Assembly: GCF_001612765.1 (NCBI RefSeq)
Contig: NZ_BDBB01000002.1
Location: 124,001 to 188,000 of the forward strand
DNA: 64,000 bases
Direction of reading: 5' to 3'
DNA from: Nocardia arthritidis NBRC 100137
Lineage (GTDB): Bacteria > Actinomycetota > Actinomycetes > Mycobacteriales > Mycobacteriaceae
The notes under the pieces are model-generated. The model did not search any database and was not told the origin of the DNA. It saw nothing but the letters and a program-made list of their open reading frames with translations. The position numbers were made by a program, and so were the translations under genes. Positions 40,540 through 49,300 of the stretch are shown in pieces. The first letter of the stretch is position 1, and each line of letters begins with the position of its first letter.

Positions 40540-41289
40540 ATGACGCGGAAAAGGATTCTGATCACCGGCGCGAGCGCGGGCCTCGGGGCCGCCATGGCGC
40601 GCGACTTCGCGGGCAAGGGCCGCGATCTCGCGCTGTGCGCCCGCAGGCTGGACGCACTCACGGCGCTGCGCGACGAGTTGGTGGCGGCGCATCCGGGAGT
40701 CACCGTCGCAGTGCGCGCCCTCGACGTGGACGACCACGCCGCGGTGCCGGTCGTCTTCGGCGAACTGCGCGACGAACTCGGCGGCCTGGATCGCGTGATC
40801 GTCAACGCCGGAATCGGCAAGGGAGCGCCCATCGGCAGCGGACGGGCCGACGCGAACCTCGCGACGGCGACGACGAACTTCGTCAGCGCGCTCGCGCAGG
40901 CGGAGGCGGCGCTCGAGATCTTCCGCGCGCAGCAGGCCGGCCACTTGGTGCTCGTCGCATCCATGAGCGCGGTGCGTGGACTCCCCGGCAAGAAGGCGGC
41001 CTACTCGGCGAGCAAGGCGGGCCTCGCCGCGCTCGGTGCCGCACTGGCCACCGAATTGGCGCGGTCGCCGATCGCCGTTACCACGCTGTTGCCGGGTTTC
41101 ATCGCCACCGACATGGCGGCCAAAGCGGGTGACGCGCGAATGGTTGCGCCCCTGGACAAAGGCGTCGCCTCGATGGTGGCCGCCATCGAGAAGGAGCAAC
41201 GACGGGCGTGTGTGCCCGGGTGGCCGTGGCGGGTGATCGATCTCGCGCTCCCCCACCTGCCCGACGCTCTGGTGGCACGGCTGAGCTGA
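40540..41289 (+). CDS. Short-chain dehydrogenase/reductase
   Basis: 249-aa classical SDR. TGASAGLGAAMA is the nucleotide-binding loop with ARR after beta-2 (NADPH preference), NAGIGKG, catalytic Ser in VASMSAV and YSASKAG with Tyr and Lys. The C-terminus has a membrane-proximal character (WRVIDLALPHLPD). Substrate unknown; it is convergent with the mycolic-acid methyltransferase gene and might act in lipid metabolism. Confidence 0.88.
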   Translation: MTRKRILITGASAGLGAAMARDFAGKGRDLALCARRLDALTALRDELVAAHPGVTVAVRALDVDDHAAVPVVFGELRDELGGLDRVIVNAGIGKGAPIGSGRADANLATATTNFVSALAQAEAALEIFRAQQAGHLVLVASMSAVRGLPGKKAAYSASKAGLAALGAALATELARSPIAVTTLLPGFIATDMAAKAGDARMVAPLDKGVASMVAAIEKEQRRACVPGWPWRVIDLALPHLPDALVARLS

Positions 41290-41301
41290 ACCGGCCGACG
41301 C

Positions 41302-42159
41302 TCATTTGACCAGCGTGAACTGCATGACGTCGATGCGGCCGTCGCGGAATTGCCGCGCGCACCCGGTCAGGTACTTCAGGTATCGCTGATAGACCTCTTC
41401 GGACGCGAGGGCGATCGCCCGGTCCCGCTGCGCCCGCAACGCCTCGGCCCAGCAGTCGAGGGTGTGCGCGTAGTGCGGCCGCAGCTCCTGGATCCTTTCC
41501 GTGCCGAGCCCCGCGCGGCCGGCCAGGCGCGTCACCTCGGCGGGGTGCGGTAGCTGCCCGCCGGGGAAGATCTCCCGCTTGATGAAGATGTGGAACAGCG
41601 CGTCTTCCCGGGTCACCGGAATGCCCAAACGCCGCAAGTCTTTCAGCGTGTACGCGACGATCGTGTGCAGTAACATCCTGCCGTCCGGCGGCAGCATCCG
41701 GTGACATCGTTCGAAGAATGTCTCGTAGCGGGAACGCCGGAAGTGCTCGAAGGCGCCGATACTGACGATGCGATCGGCTTCGCCGTCGTACTCCTCCCAG
41801 CCCTGCAACCGCACTCGCGCGCCCGCGATGCGCTCGCGTTCGATCTTGTCCGTGACGTACGCGTACTGGTTGTGGCTGAGTGTCAGCCCCACCACCTGCG
41901 CGCCGTAGGCGGTGGCGGCACGCAGCATGGTCGAGCCCCACCCGCATCCGACGTCCAGCAGGGTCATCCCCGGCCGCAGGTCGAGCTTGCCGAGCGCCAG
42001 ATCGATCTTCGCGCGCTGTGCTTGTTCGAGCGTCATGTCCGGTCGCTCGAAGTAGGCGCAGCTGTAGGTCATGGTGGGGTCGAGGAACAGCGCGTAGAAC
42101 TCGTCGGAGAGGTCGTAGTGGGCCTGCACTTGCCGATAGAACGGCTGGAGTCCGGTCAT
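41302..42159 (-). CDS. Mycolic-acid cyclopropane synthase / CmaA-type SAM methyltransferase
   Basis: 285-aa methyltransferase of the mycobacterial CmaA/MmaA group. QAHYDLSDEFYALFLDPTMTY-type opening (YSCAYF), SAM loop LLDVGCGWGST, and the SIGAFEHF motif with bicarbonate-region residues. It modifies unsaturated or oxygenated meromycolate chains, in keeping with a mycolic-acid-containing host. ATG at 42159 is chosen for its AGGAG seven bases upstream, rather than ATGs at 42177 or 42186. Confidence 0.92.
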   Translation of the reverse strand: MTGLQPFYRQVQAHYDLSDEFYALFLDPTMTYSCAYFERPDMTLEQAQRAKIDLALGKLDLRPGMTLLDVGCGWGSTMLRAATAYGAQVVGLTLSHNQYAYVTDKIERERIAGARVRLQGWEEYDGEADRIVSIGAFEHFRRSRYETFFERCHRMLPPDGRMLLHTIVAYTLKDLRRLGIPVTREDALFHIFIKREIFPGGQLPHPAEVTRLAGRAGLGTERIQELRPHYAHTLDCWAEALRAQRDRAIALASEEVYQRYLKYLTGCARQFRDGRIDVMQFTLVK

Positions 42160-42285
42160 CGCGTTTCTCCTGTTCATCGGGTTCATGAGCTGATACCCGC
42201 CAGCCGTCGCCGCGTTTCACCGACCGCGGACCGATACGAAACCGATGTGCAGGTCTCCATCGGGCAACGGGGCGCAGGCCGGCGA

Positions 42286-43854
42286 CTACCCGCGAAGTAA
42301 TCGACTCCACGACCGGCGGCAGGCAAGATCACGGCCATGATCGATGAGACCGGCACCAAGCTGTTCCACCAGACCATGCCGTTCACCGAACGCCTCGGCG
42401 TCGTGGTGCTCGCCCATGGGCCCGAGCTGGTCCGCAGCCGCCTGGCCTGGGACGAATCGCTGTGCACGCTGGGCGGCATGCTGCACGGCGGGGTGCTGAT
42501 GTCGCTCGCCGACGCCACCGGCGCGGTCTGCGCGTTCCTGAACCTGCCGGAAGGCAAGCAGGGCACCACCACGGTGGAATCGAAGACGAATTTCCTGCGC
42601 GCGGTTCGCTCCGGACATGCCATCGCGTCGGCGATGCCGTTGCATGCCGGACGCTCGTTCATCGTGGTGGAGACGGTGATCCGGGACGACGCGGACAAAC
42701 TGGTCGCGAAGGTCACCCAGACCCAAGCGGTGCTCTAGCCGACGACCACAGGGACCCTCGCCCGCCGCCGCGCGGGCCGCGGGCCACACGCGGGCCAGAT
42801 CGAGCAGTTGCCGCAGCTCGGCGTCGAAATCCGCCGCGGGCACCGGCAGCCGGGCCGAGGTCGATCCGATCGGCGCCGAGCCCTCCTGTCGCGCGACCGC
42901 CGCGCACGCCAATTGCTGCGCGTAGTCGGTCATCGGACATCCCGACTCGGCCGATGCCCCGTGCGCCGGGGCGTAGCGGCCCAGATGCAGCAGAGCGTCC
43001 CGGATCTCCACCGTCATCCGCAACAGCTGGGTCCCCGGGTCGGCCCGCTCCCCCGCGGCCGGCCGCAGCACGATCTCCGGGACGGCGGTGGTGAGATCCC
43101 GCCACAGCGGACGGAGCCTGCGGCACGATCGTCCTGCTCGATCGAGTTCCGCCGTGGCCAGCAGCGACCGGATCAGCGGAATGGCGATCACCGTCGCGTC
43201 GATCGCCAGACAGATGGTGACCGTCGCTTCGATCCGGATCAGATGCGTACCCCAGCGCTGCCATCCGCTGATCGCCCGCACCGTCGACAGCACCAGGTTC
43301 ACACCGAAAAGTGTTGCCGCCCAGATCATCAGGCCGCACACCAGCTTCTCCGCCAGGCCGATACCGCCCGCCCGCAGCTCACGCAGACACATGCGGGCCA
43401 GCAGCGAGACGTTCACCAGCAGCGGGAGACCGAAGGCGGTCCACATCACCAATCCCTCGGCATCCAGGGTCAGGTCGACGAGTCTGCCTTCCTGCCGCGC
43501 CGCCGTGCCCGCCAGCAGGATCGCGCCGGTGGCCGCGGCCGCGAGCACGCAGCAGACGCGGTGCCTGCGCCGTACCGCCGCCGGGTCAACGTCGAAGGCC
43601 CAGATGCGGACGATGCCTTGCAGGCACATCGACGCCATCACCGTGCAGCCGAGCGAGAGCTGATGGGCGAGGCTCGCGATGCCGGGCGTCATGGTGCAGC
43701 GATACAGCAGCAGACTCAGCAAGCCCCACAAGAACAGCTGATTCAGCAGTTTGTCGACGATGGTGTCGCGTACCAGCAACCACCGGCCCGCCAGCACGGC
43801 GGCGACGAAACCGATGACCGGCCACGCGACGACTCCCGAGAGCGATGACGACAT
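42286..43854 (-). CDS. Polytopic membrane protein (resembles MAB_1171c-type); 3' end antisense to a thioesterase gene
   Basis: The N-terminal half (about residues 1-240) has about six to seven hydrophobic segments, then a helical cytoplasmic region with RRLRPLWRDLTTAVPEIVLR, typical of proteins usually paired with small XRE regulators. Natural sequence appears to end near residue 360-375 (ELRQLLDLARVWPAARAAA). The frame continues about 150 codons to 42286, entirely antisense to the convincing thioesterase at 42337-42738, and there looks like a GC shadow. Either the true stop was lost by a frameshift near 42750-42790 or the tail is non-functional. ATG at 43854 has GGGGAGG close upstream. Confidence 0.65.
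   Translation of the reverse strand: MSSSLSGVVAWPVIGFVAAVLAGRWLLVRDTIVDKLLNQLFLWGLLSLLLYRCTMTPGIASLAHQLSLGCTVMASMCLQGIVRIWAFDVDPAAVRRRHRVCCVLAAAATGAILLAGTAARQEGRLVDLTLDAEGLVMWTAFGLPLLVNVSLLARMCLRELRAGGIGLAEKLVCGLMIWAATLFGVNLVLSTVRAISGWQRWGTHLIRIEATVTICLAIDATVIAIPLIRSLLATAELDRAGRSCRRLRPLWRDLTTAVPEIVLRPAAGERADPGTQLLRMTVEIRDALLHLGRYAPAHGASAESGCPMTDYAQQLACAAVARQEGSAPIGSTSARLPVPAADFDAELRQLLDLARVWPAARAAAGEGPCGRRLEHRLGLGDLRDQFVRVVPDHRLHHDERASGMQRHRRRDGMSGANRAQEIRLRFHRGGALLAFRQVQERADRAGGVGERHQHPAVQHAAQRAQRFVPGQAAADQLGPMGEHHDAEAFGERHGLVEQLGAGLIDHGRDLACRRSWSRLLRG
42337..42738 (+). CDS. PaaI-family hotdog thioesterase
   Basis: 133-aa acyl-CoA thioesterase-like protein. Hotdog signature LGGMLHGGVLMSLADATGAV with the Asp/Gly active-site region, then TTTVESKTNFLRAVR. 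It is complete and well formed, so it is the real gene in this antisense overlap. Substrate unknown. Confidence 0.88.
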   Translation: MIDETGTKLFHQTMPFTERLGVVVLAHGPELVRSRLAWDESLCTLGGMLHGGVLMSLADATGAVCAFLNLPEGKQGTTTVESKTNFLRAVRSGHAIASAMPLHAGRSFIVVETVIRDDADKLVAKVTQTQAVL

Positions 43855-43866
43855 CGGCCTCCCCAC

Positions 43867-44547
43867 CCACGAAACTTACCAAGTGAACGATACCGTCTGG
43901 CGTTCATGACCGCGCGGATCGAGCGTCGGCGGCAGCCGGTTGATGACAAATAAGCGAGAAACACTTCCGCCCATAGAGCGCATGCCCCATTTGTCCGCTT
44001 TGCGACATCGTGCGCCTGGCATCGAGCGGAAACGAAGCGCGATTGTCAGCGCGTCCGGAACTTCGCCACCTCGGTCGCCGGATGCCACAGTCGAGCGCCG
44101 CGCAGCGAATGGGAATCAACGCGGAACATTTGGCCGTTCGCCTGTGGATGTAACGCTGTATAACATAGAGTTTCGGTGACGACACCCACCTCCGACACGC
44201 ACCTCCGGCGGGTGCGCCTACTCTTCGTAGCCCGCGAACGCGGCTCCCCCTCATGCTCTGCCCGCCCGTTCGTGCGGCAAGAACGGAGATTTCTGTGCGC
44301 GATGAACCACGATCAGCTTTCCGGACCGAGCGAATCGATGGTGCATCGATCGGAATAGACATCACCGCCGCGGCACGGCCGAGGCACGGCCGACCATTCC
44401 GGCCGCGATCCACCGCCCCGAGACCCGCGGCCATCGCGGTGGCCACGACCGGAGCACCCTCGGTCGAGCGGCGGTACCGCCTTCCCGAAGACAGCGCACC
44501 AACGGATCTATGCGTCACGGCGTGACCGCGCGGGGGAAACGGAAGCG
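43867..44547. other. Intergenic region between divergent membrane protein and TetR genes
   Basis: About 680 bases without a supported gene; no small XRE regulator gene is visible here, although such a partner is common for this membrane protein type. Near 44155 there is an AT-rich tgtataacatagag that could be a promoter. Confidence 0.4.
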
Positions 44548-45273
44548 ATGAGCAAGCAAACTGCCGGAACAACTGAACTAGCCGTGCGCCCGGCGGGGAC
44601 GGACACGATGAACACCGCGCTGCGCGATCGCCTGATCGACGCGACCGTCGAGGTGGTGTCCACCGAGGGTTTGCACGCACTCACCGTCCGCCGCGTGTCG
44701 CGCATGTGCGGGGTCTCCACGATGGCGGTGTATTCCAACTTCGGCGGCATGCCCGGGCTGATCCGGGCGGCGGGCTCCGCCGGCTTCGCCCAGCTGGCCG
44801 AGCGGATGAACGCGGCCGGGGTGAGCGAGGAGCCGATCACCGATCTGCTCGTGCTCGGCCTGGTGTTCCGGGACGAGGCCCAGCGCAGGCCGGAGCTGTT
44901 CCAGCTGATGTTCGGCACCGGCACACGCATCGACATGAAGATCAACCGCGGCAATGTCCTCGTGGCCGGGCACGATTCGGAGTTCGAGCACTACGCGGAG
45001 ACCTTCGACCACGTGGTCGGCGCGGTGCAACGCACACAGGACGCGGGACTGATCGACACTCCCGACGTCCGTTCGGCCGCGGCACAGCTGTGGATGGGGT
45101 TGTTCGGCTTCGTCCAGCTGGAGATGGCCGGCCACCTGGGCGACGACGGCCTACTCGAAGTACTGGTGCCCGCGATCGTGAATCTTCTCGTCGGCATGGG
45201 CGCCGAACTGGAGACCGTCGGCGCCTCGGCCCTGCTCGCGGTGGAGCGTTTCGCCGAACTGTTCGGCGACTGA
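44548..45273 (+). CDS. TetR-family transcriptional regulator with WHG-like C-terminal domain
   Basis: 241 aa. HTH at residues about 44-66 (LTVRRVSRMCGVSTMAVYSN), C-terminal helical domain with AQLWMGLFGFVQLEMAGH. ATG at 44548 follows GGAAGCG. It lies 1 kb before the PKS operon and is convergent with the SnoaL-like gene; it could regulate that cluster, but nothing in the sequence proves it. Confidence 0.88.
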   Translation: MSKQTAGTTELAVRPAGTDTMNTALRDRLIDATVEVVSTEGLHALTVRRVSRMCGVSTMAVYSNFGGMPGLIRAAGSAGFAQLAERMNAAGVSEEPITDLLVLGLVFRDEAQRRPELFQLMFGTGTRIDMKINRGNVLVAGHDSEFEHYAETFDHVVGAVQRTQDAGLIDTPDVRSAAAQLWMGLFGFVQLEMAGHLGDDGLLEVLVPAIVNLLVGMGAELETVGASALLAVERFAELFGD

Positions 45274-45295
45274 ACCCCGGGCAGCCGGGTACCGG

Positions 45296-45850
45296 TCAGA
45301 ACGGCAGCCGGGACCGCAACCGCTGGGCGCGTGCCATCGCGCGCTCAGCGGCGCTTCCGCGCGGCGGCATCAGACCCAGTTGCAGCAGCATCTCCGTCAA
45401 ATCCCAGGTGGCCTGGCTGCGCCAGATCAGCCCGGAGCGGAACTGCCACGCGTCGATGACCAGCAGGTCGATTCGTTTGCCGGTGGGGCCGAAACCGGGC
45501 GGGTCGATCGGGCCCAGATGGGTGCCGGTCATCCGCCACGGCACCAGGGCGATCCGGTTGTCCGCGGCGAGCGTCGGCGGGAACGGATTGGTATAGGCGA
45601 CGTCCGGGAATGAGCGCACCGTGTCGGTGACGAATTTCTCCACACCCGCCCGCCCGTGTGCCGGCGCGTCCAGCGAGGGGTCGTGCCAGATCGTGTCCTC
45701 GGTGACGCACTTCGCGACCGCCGCACCGTCCCCGCTGTTCCACCCGGCGATGTATTGCTCGGTGAACTCGAGCAGCCACGCAGGGCTCTCGATGGGTTCG
45801 GCCTCCGCTTCGATACGGAACTGCCCGGTGTTGTACGGATCCACGCCCAT
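45296..45850 (-). CDS. SnoaL-like (NTF2-fold) protein
   Basis: 184-aa small alpha+beta barrel protein of the SnoaL/ester-cyclase type: FTEQYIAGWNSGDGAAVAKC, DTIWHDPSLDAP, and RMTGTHLGPIDPPGFGPTGK. Start at ATG 45850 (MGVDPYN) with GAAAGG upstream; the frame is open further but loses family character. It is divergent from the PKS operon and shares its upstream region, so it may belong to the pathway, but such proteins also act as generic hydrolases or isomerases. Confidence 0.82.
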   Translation of the reverse strand: MGVDPYNTGQFRIEAEAEPIESPAWLLEFTEQYIAGWNSGDGAAVAKCVTEDTIWHDPSLDAPAHGRAGVEKFVTDTVRSFPDVAYTNPFPPTLAADNRIALVPWRMTGTHLGPIDPPGFGPTGKRIDLLVIDAWQFRSGLIWRSQATWDLTEMLLQLGLMPPRGSAAERAMARAQRLRSRLPF

Positions 45851-45941
45851 CGCCTTTCGCCGGTGCGTATTCGACGAGCCATCGTAGCCACGAATGCGGC
45901 GCGTGCTCAACACTTTCCGGATACCTGGTGCCGAATACTCT

Positions 45942-46017
45942 GGAATAACATCGGAATAACGGTGTAATTCGGCCTGATTCAGCCAGGTCATAACTGTGTA
46001 ATAACAGGAGAATAATC
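45942..46017. repeat. Phased GAATAAC-type repeats in the divergent PKS/SnoaL control region
   Basis: Copies of (G/T)AATAAC start at about 45942, 45953, 45998 and 46010, with a weaker GTAATTC at 45964. Steps are 11, 11, 34 and 12 bases, close to whole helical turns. They stand out as AT-rich in otherwise GC-rich DNA, and are a candidate array of activator or repressor sites. Confidence 0.5.
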
Positions 46018-46300
46018 TCGTCATACCCACCCTGAACTGCATTGATGATGCGGTTGGCATTGCCTACCGCGCAATGCTTTTCGGTCGACGCCCGCACGAT
46101 TCCTTATTGACCTTCGCGAATCGGGCCTCCTACCATGGGTGGACACTGACCTCCTACCGCGGAACCACTTCATCTCCGGACGACGCTCGTGGCCGAACAT
46201 GCATACCGGCGTCGCGATTCCGGTTGTCTCCACGCTGATTCGACGACGCCGACGTGAAAACGTCTGCGATTTCGAATACCTGAGCATCAGGGGATTTTGC

Positions 46301-49300
46301 ATGCCCAATGTAGCAATTGTCGGTATCGGCTGCCGTTTTCCGGGCGGCATCGAGGGGCCGGACTCGTTCTGGGATCTCGTCGTGCGCAAGGGCGACGGGA
46401 TCGTGGAGGTACCGGCGGATCGCTGGAATCTCGCGAAGTTCTACGATCCGGACCCGGACGCGCCGGGCCGGATGTACACCAGGCATGGTGGATTCCTGAC
46501 CCAGTCGCTGTGGGAATTCGACGCCGAGTTCTTCGGCATCTCCCAGCGCGAGGCGTCGATCATGGACCCGCAGCAGCGGCTCCTGCTCGAGGTCGCCTGG
46601 GAGGCGCTCGACGACGCGGGGATGGCGGGCCGGGTCGGCGGTCGCGAGGTCGGCGTGTTCGTCGGCGGCTTCATGAACGACAACGCGCTGGTGCGCAGCG
46701 GTTCGATGTCGCGGGCCTCGATCAACAGCCACAGCCCGACCAGCTCCTCGCACACACTGCTGTCGGCCCGCATCGCGTTCCTGCTGGATCTGCTCGGACC
46801 GACCATGACCATCGACACCGCCTGCTCCTCCTCCCTGGTCGCACTGCATCAGGCGGTGCTGGCGCTGGAATCCGGTGAATGCGAGACGGCGATCGTCGGC
46901 GGCGCCAACGCGATGCTGCGGCCCGAGGCGTTCATCTCCATGTGCAAAGGCCGGTTCCTCGCGGTCGACGGCCGCTGCAAGTCCTTCGACGCGGCGGCCG
47001 ACGGCTACGGCCGCGGCGAGGGCGCCGGCGCCGTGGTGCTGAAGCCGCTGGCGGCGGCGGTGCGCGATCGCGACCGGATCTACGCGGTGGTGCGCGGCAG
47101 CGGCGTCAACCAGGACGGCCGCACGCTGGCCATCCCGGTACCCAACCCGGCCGCGCAGGAGGCCCTGGCCCGGCGGGTGCGCCGGCTGGCGGGCGTCGAC
47201 GCCCACGACATCCGCTATGTGGAGGCGCACGGCACCGGCACACCGGTCGGCGACCCGCTCGAATTGGCCGCCTTGGGCGCGGTGTACGGCGCGGTCGACG
47301 GCCGCGACGAACCGTTGCCGGTCGGTTCGGTGAAGAACAACATCGGGCACACCGAGGCCGCCGCGGGCGTCGCGGGCGTCATCAAGGCCGCGCTGACGCT
47401 GCATCACGGCGTCATCGCTCCGCAACTGCGGCTGGACAACCCGAATCCCGAAATCGAGTTCGATCAACTGCGGATACGCATTCCGCTGGAGACCGAGCCG
47501 CTGCCGAACGACGACGGGCGGGCCGCGGTGGCGGTCAACAGCTTCGGCTACGGCGGCACCAACGCCCATGCGATCCTCACCCGCGCGCCCGAAGCGCCCG
47601 CGCCCGCCGAACAGTCCGCGCGCGGGCCGATCACCGTGCTGCCGCTGTCGGCCCGCAACGAGACCGCGTTGCGCACGCTGGCCACCCAACTGCACGACCT
47701 GACCGAGACCGCCCCCGTCGACGCGGTGACCGAGGCGGCGTGGGTGCAGCGCGCGCACCATCCGCTGCGCGCCGCGTTCGCCTACCGCGACACCGACGAC
47801 CTGCGCTCCCAGCTGGCCGATTTCGCCGTGGGCGCGGGCAAGTCGCCGGCCCGCGCGCTGACCGACGGATCCACCCAGCCGGTGTTCGTGTTCAGCGGCA
47901 TGGGCCCGCAGTGGTGGGGCATGGCACGCGGCCTGCTCGAGGACGACGGGCATTTCGCCGCCGCGGCGCGGACGATCGATGAGATCTTCCGCGAGATCGC
48001 GGGATGGTCGATCGTCGAGGAACTCCTGCGCCCCGAAGCGGCGTCGCGGATCACCGGGACCGCGTACGCGCAACCGGCGAACTTCCTGGTCCAAGCCGCG
48101 CTGGTGGCCGAACTGGCCGAACTGGGCATCCACCCCGCCGCGGTGGTCGGCCACAGCGTCGGCGAAGTCGCCTCGGCCTACGCGTCCGGCTCGCTGTCGC
48201 TGCGCGACGCGCTGCTGGTGAGCTATCACCGCGCCCGGTTGCAGGCCACCACCGCGGGCACCGGCGGCATGCTCGCCGTCGGCCTGTCCGAAGAGCAACT
48301 GGACGAGCGCCTCGCGGGCGTGCCGGGCGTCAGCGTCGCGGCGATCAACAGCCACTCCGCGGTGACGCTGTCCGGTGACCTGGCCGAATTGGACCGTATC
48401 CGAGCCGAACTCACCGAAGAAGGCATCTTCGCCAAAGCGCTGCGCGTCGAGGTGCCCTACCACAGCCACCTGATGGACCCCATTCTCGGCGACCTCACCA
48501 CGGTGCTGGCCGGCCTCGCGCCGCGACCCGCACAGGTGCCGATCTGGTCCACCGTCACCGGCGGCGAACTGTCCGGGCCCGAGTGGGACGCCGAGTACTG
48601 GTGCCGCAACGTGCGCGAGCCCGTGCGGTTCGGCGCGGCCGTGGACAGCCTGCTCGACGCGGGCCACCGGGTCTTCCTCGAGGTGGGGCCGCACCCGGTG
48701 CTCAGCGGCAATATCAAGGAGGCGTTCGTGCGCCGCGGTCTCGACGGCGCGGCGATCAGCACCCTCTCGCGCAATGCCGACGACCACGACAACCTGCTGC
48801 GCGCGGTGGGCGAGCTCTACCAGGTGGGCGGGCTGGACACCACGCACGCGCCCGGTGCGGCGGAAACGCCCGCCGCGCATCTGGATCTGCCCCGCTACCC
48901 GTGGCAGCGCCGCACGCTGTGGACCGAGGACCCGGCGATCGAGGCGGACCGCGTCGGCGCCGTCGACGGCTACGTCATGCTCGGCCAGCGCACCGCGGCG
49001 TCCGCGCCGGAATGGGAAGTCGAGCTGTCGGTGGCCGCGTTGCCGTGGCTGCCCGATCACGTCGTGGACGGATCGATCGTGCTGCCCGGCGCGGCCTATC
49101 TGGACGCCGCGCTCAGCGCCGTCGCGGTGCGGACCGGTCGCACCTCCTTCGGGCTGGAGTCGGTCCAGTTCGTCGCGCCCTTGGTGATCGGACAGCACGA
49201 CGTGCCGGTATTGCGTCTCACCGTCGAGGAGACCACCCACCGGTTCACCCTGCGCTCGCGCGCCGCCGCCGCGACCACCTGGACGGTCAACGCGCACGGC

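Noticed and set aside
43867..44547. A hidden small XRE regulator beside the membrane protein, expected from similar loci
   Set aside because: No frame in either direction shows a helix-turn-helix.
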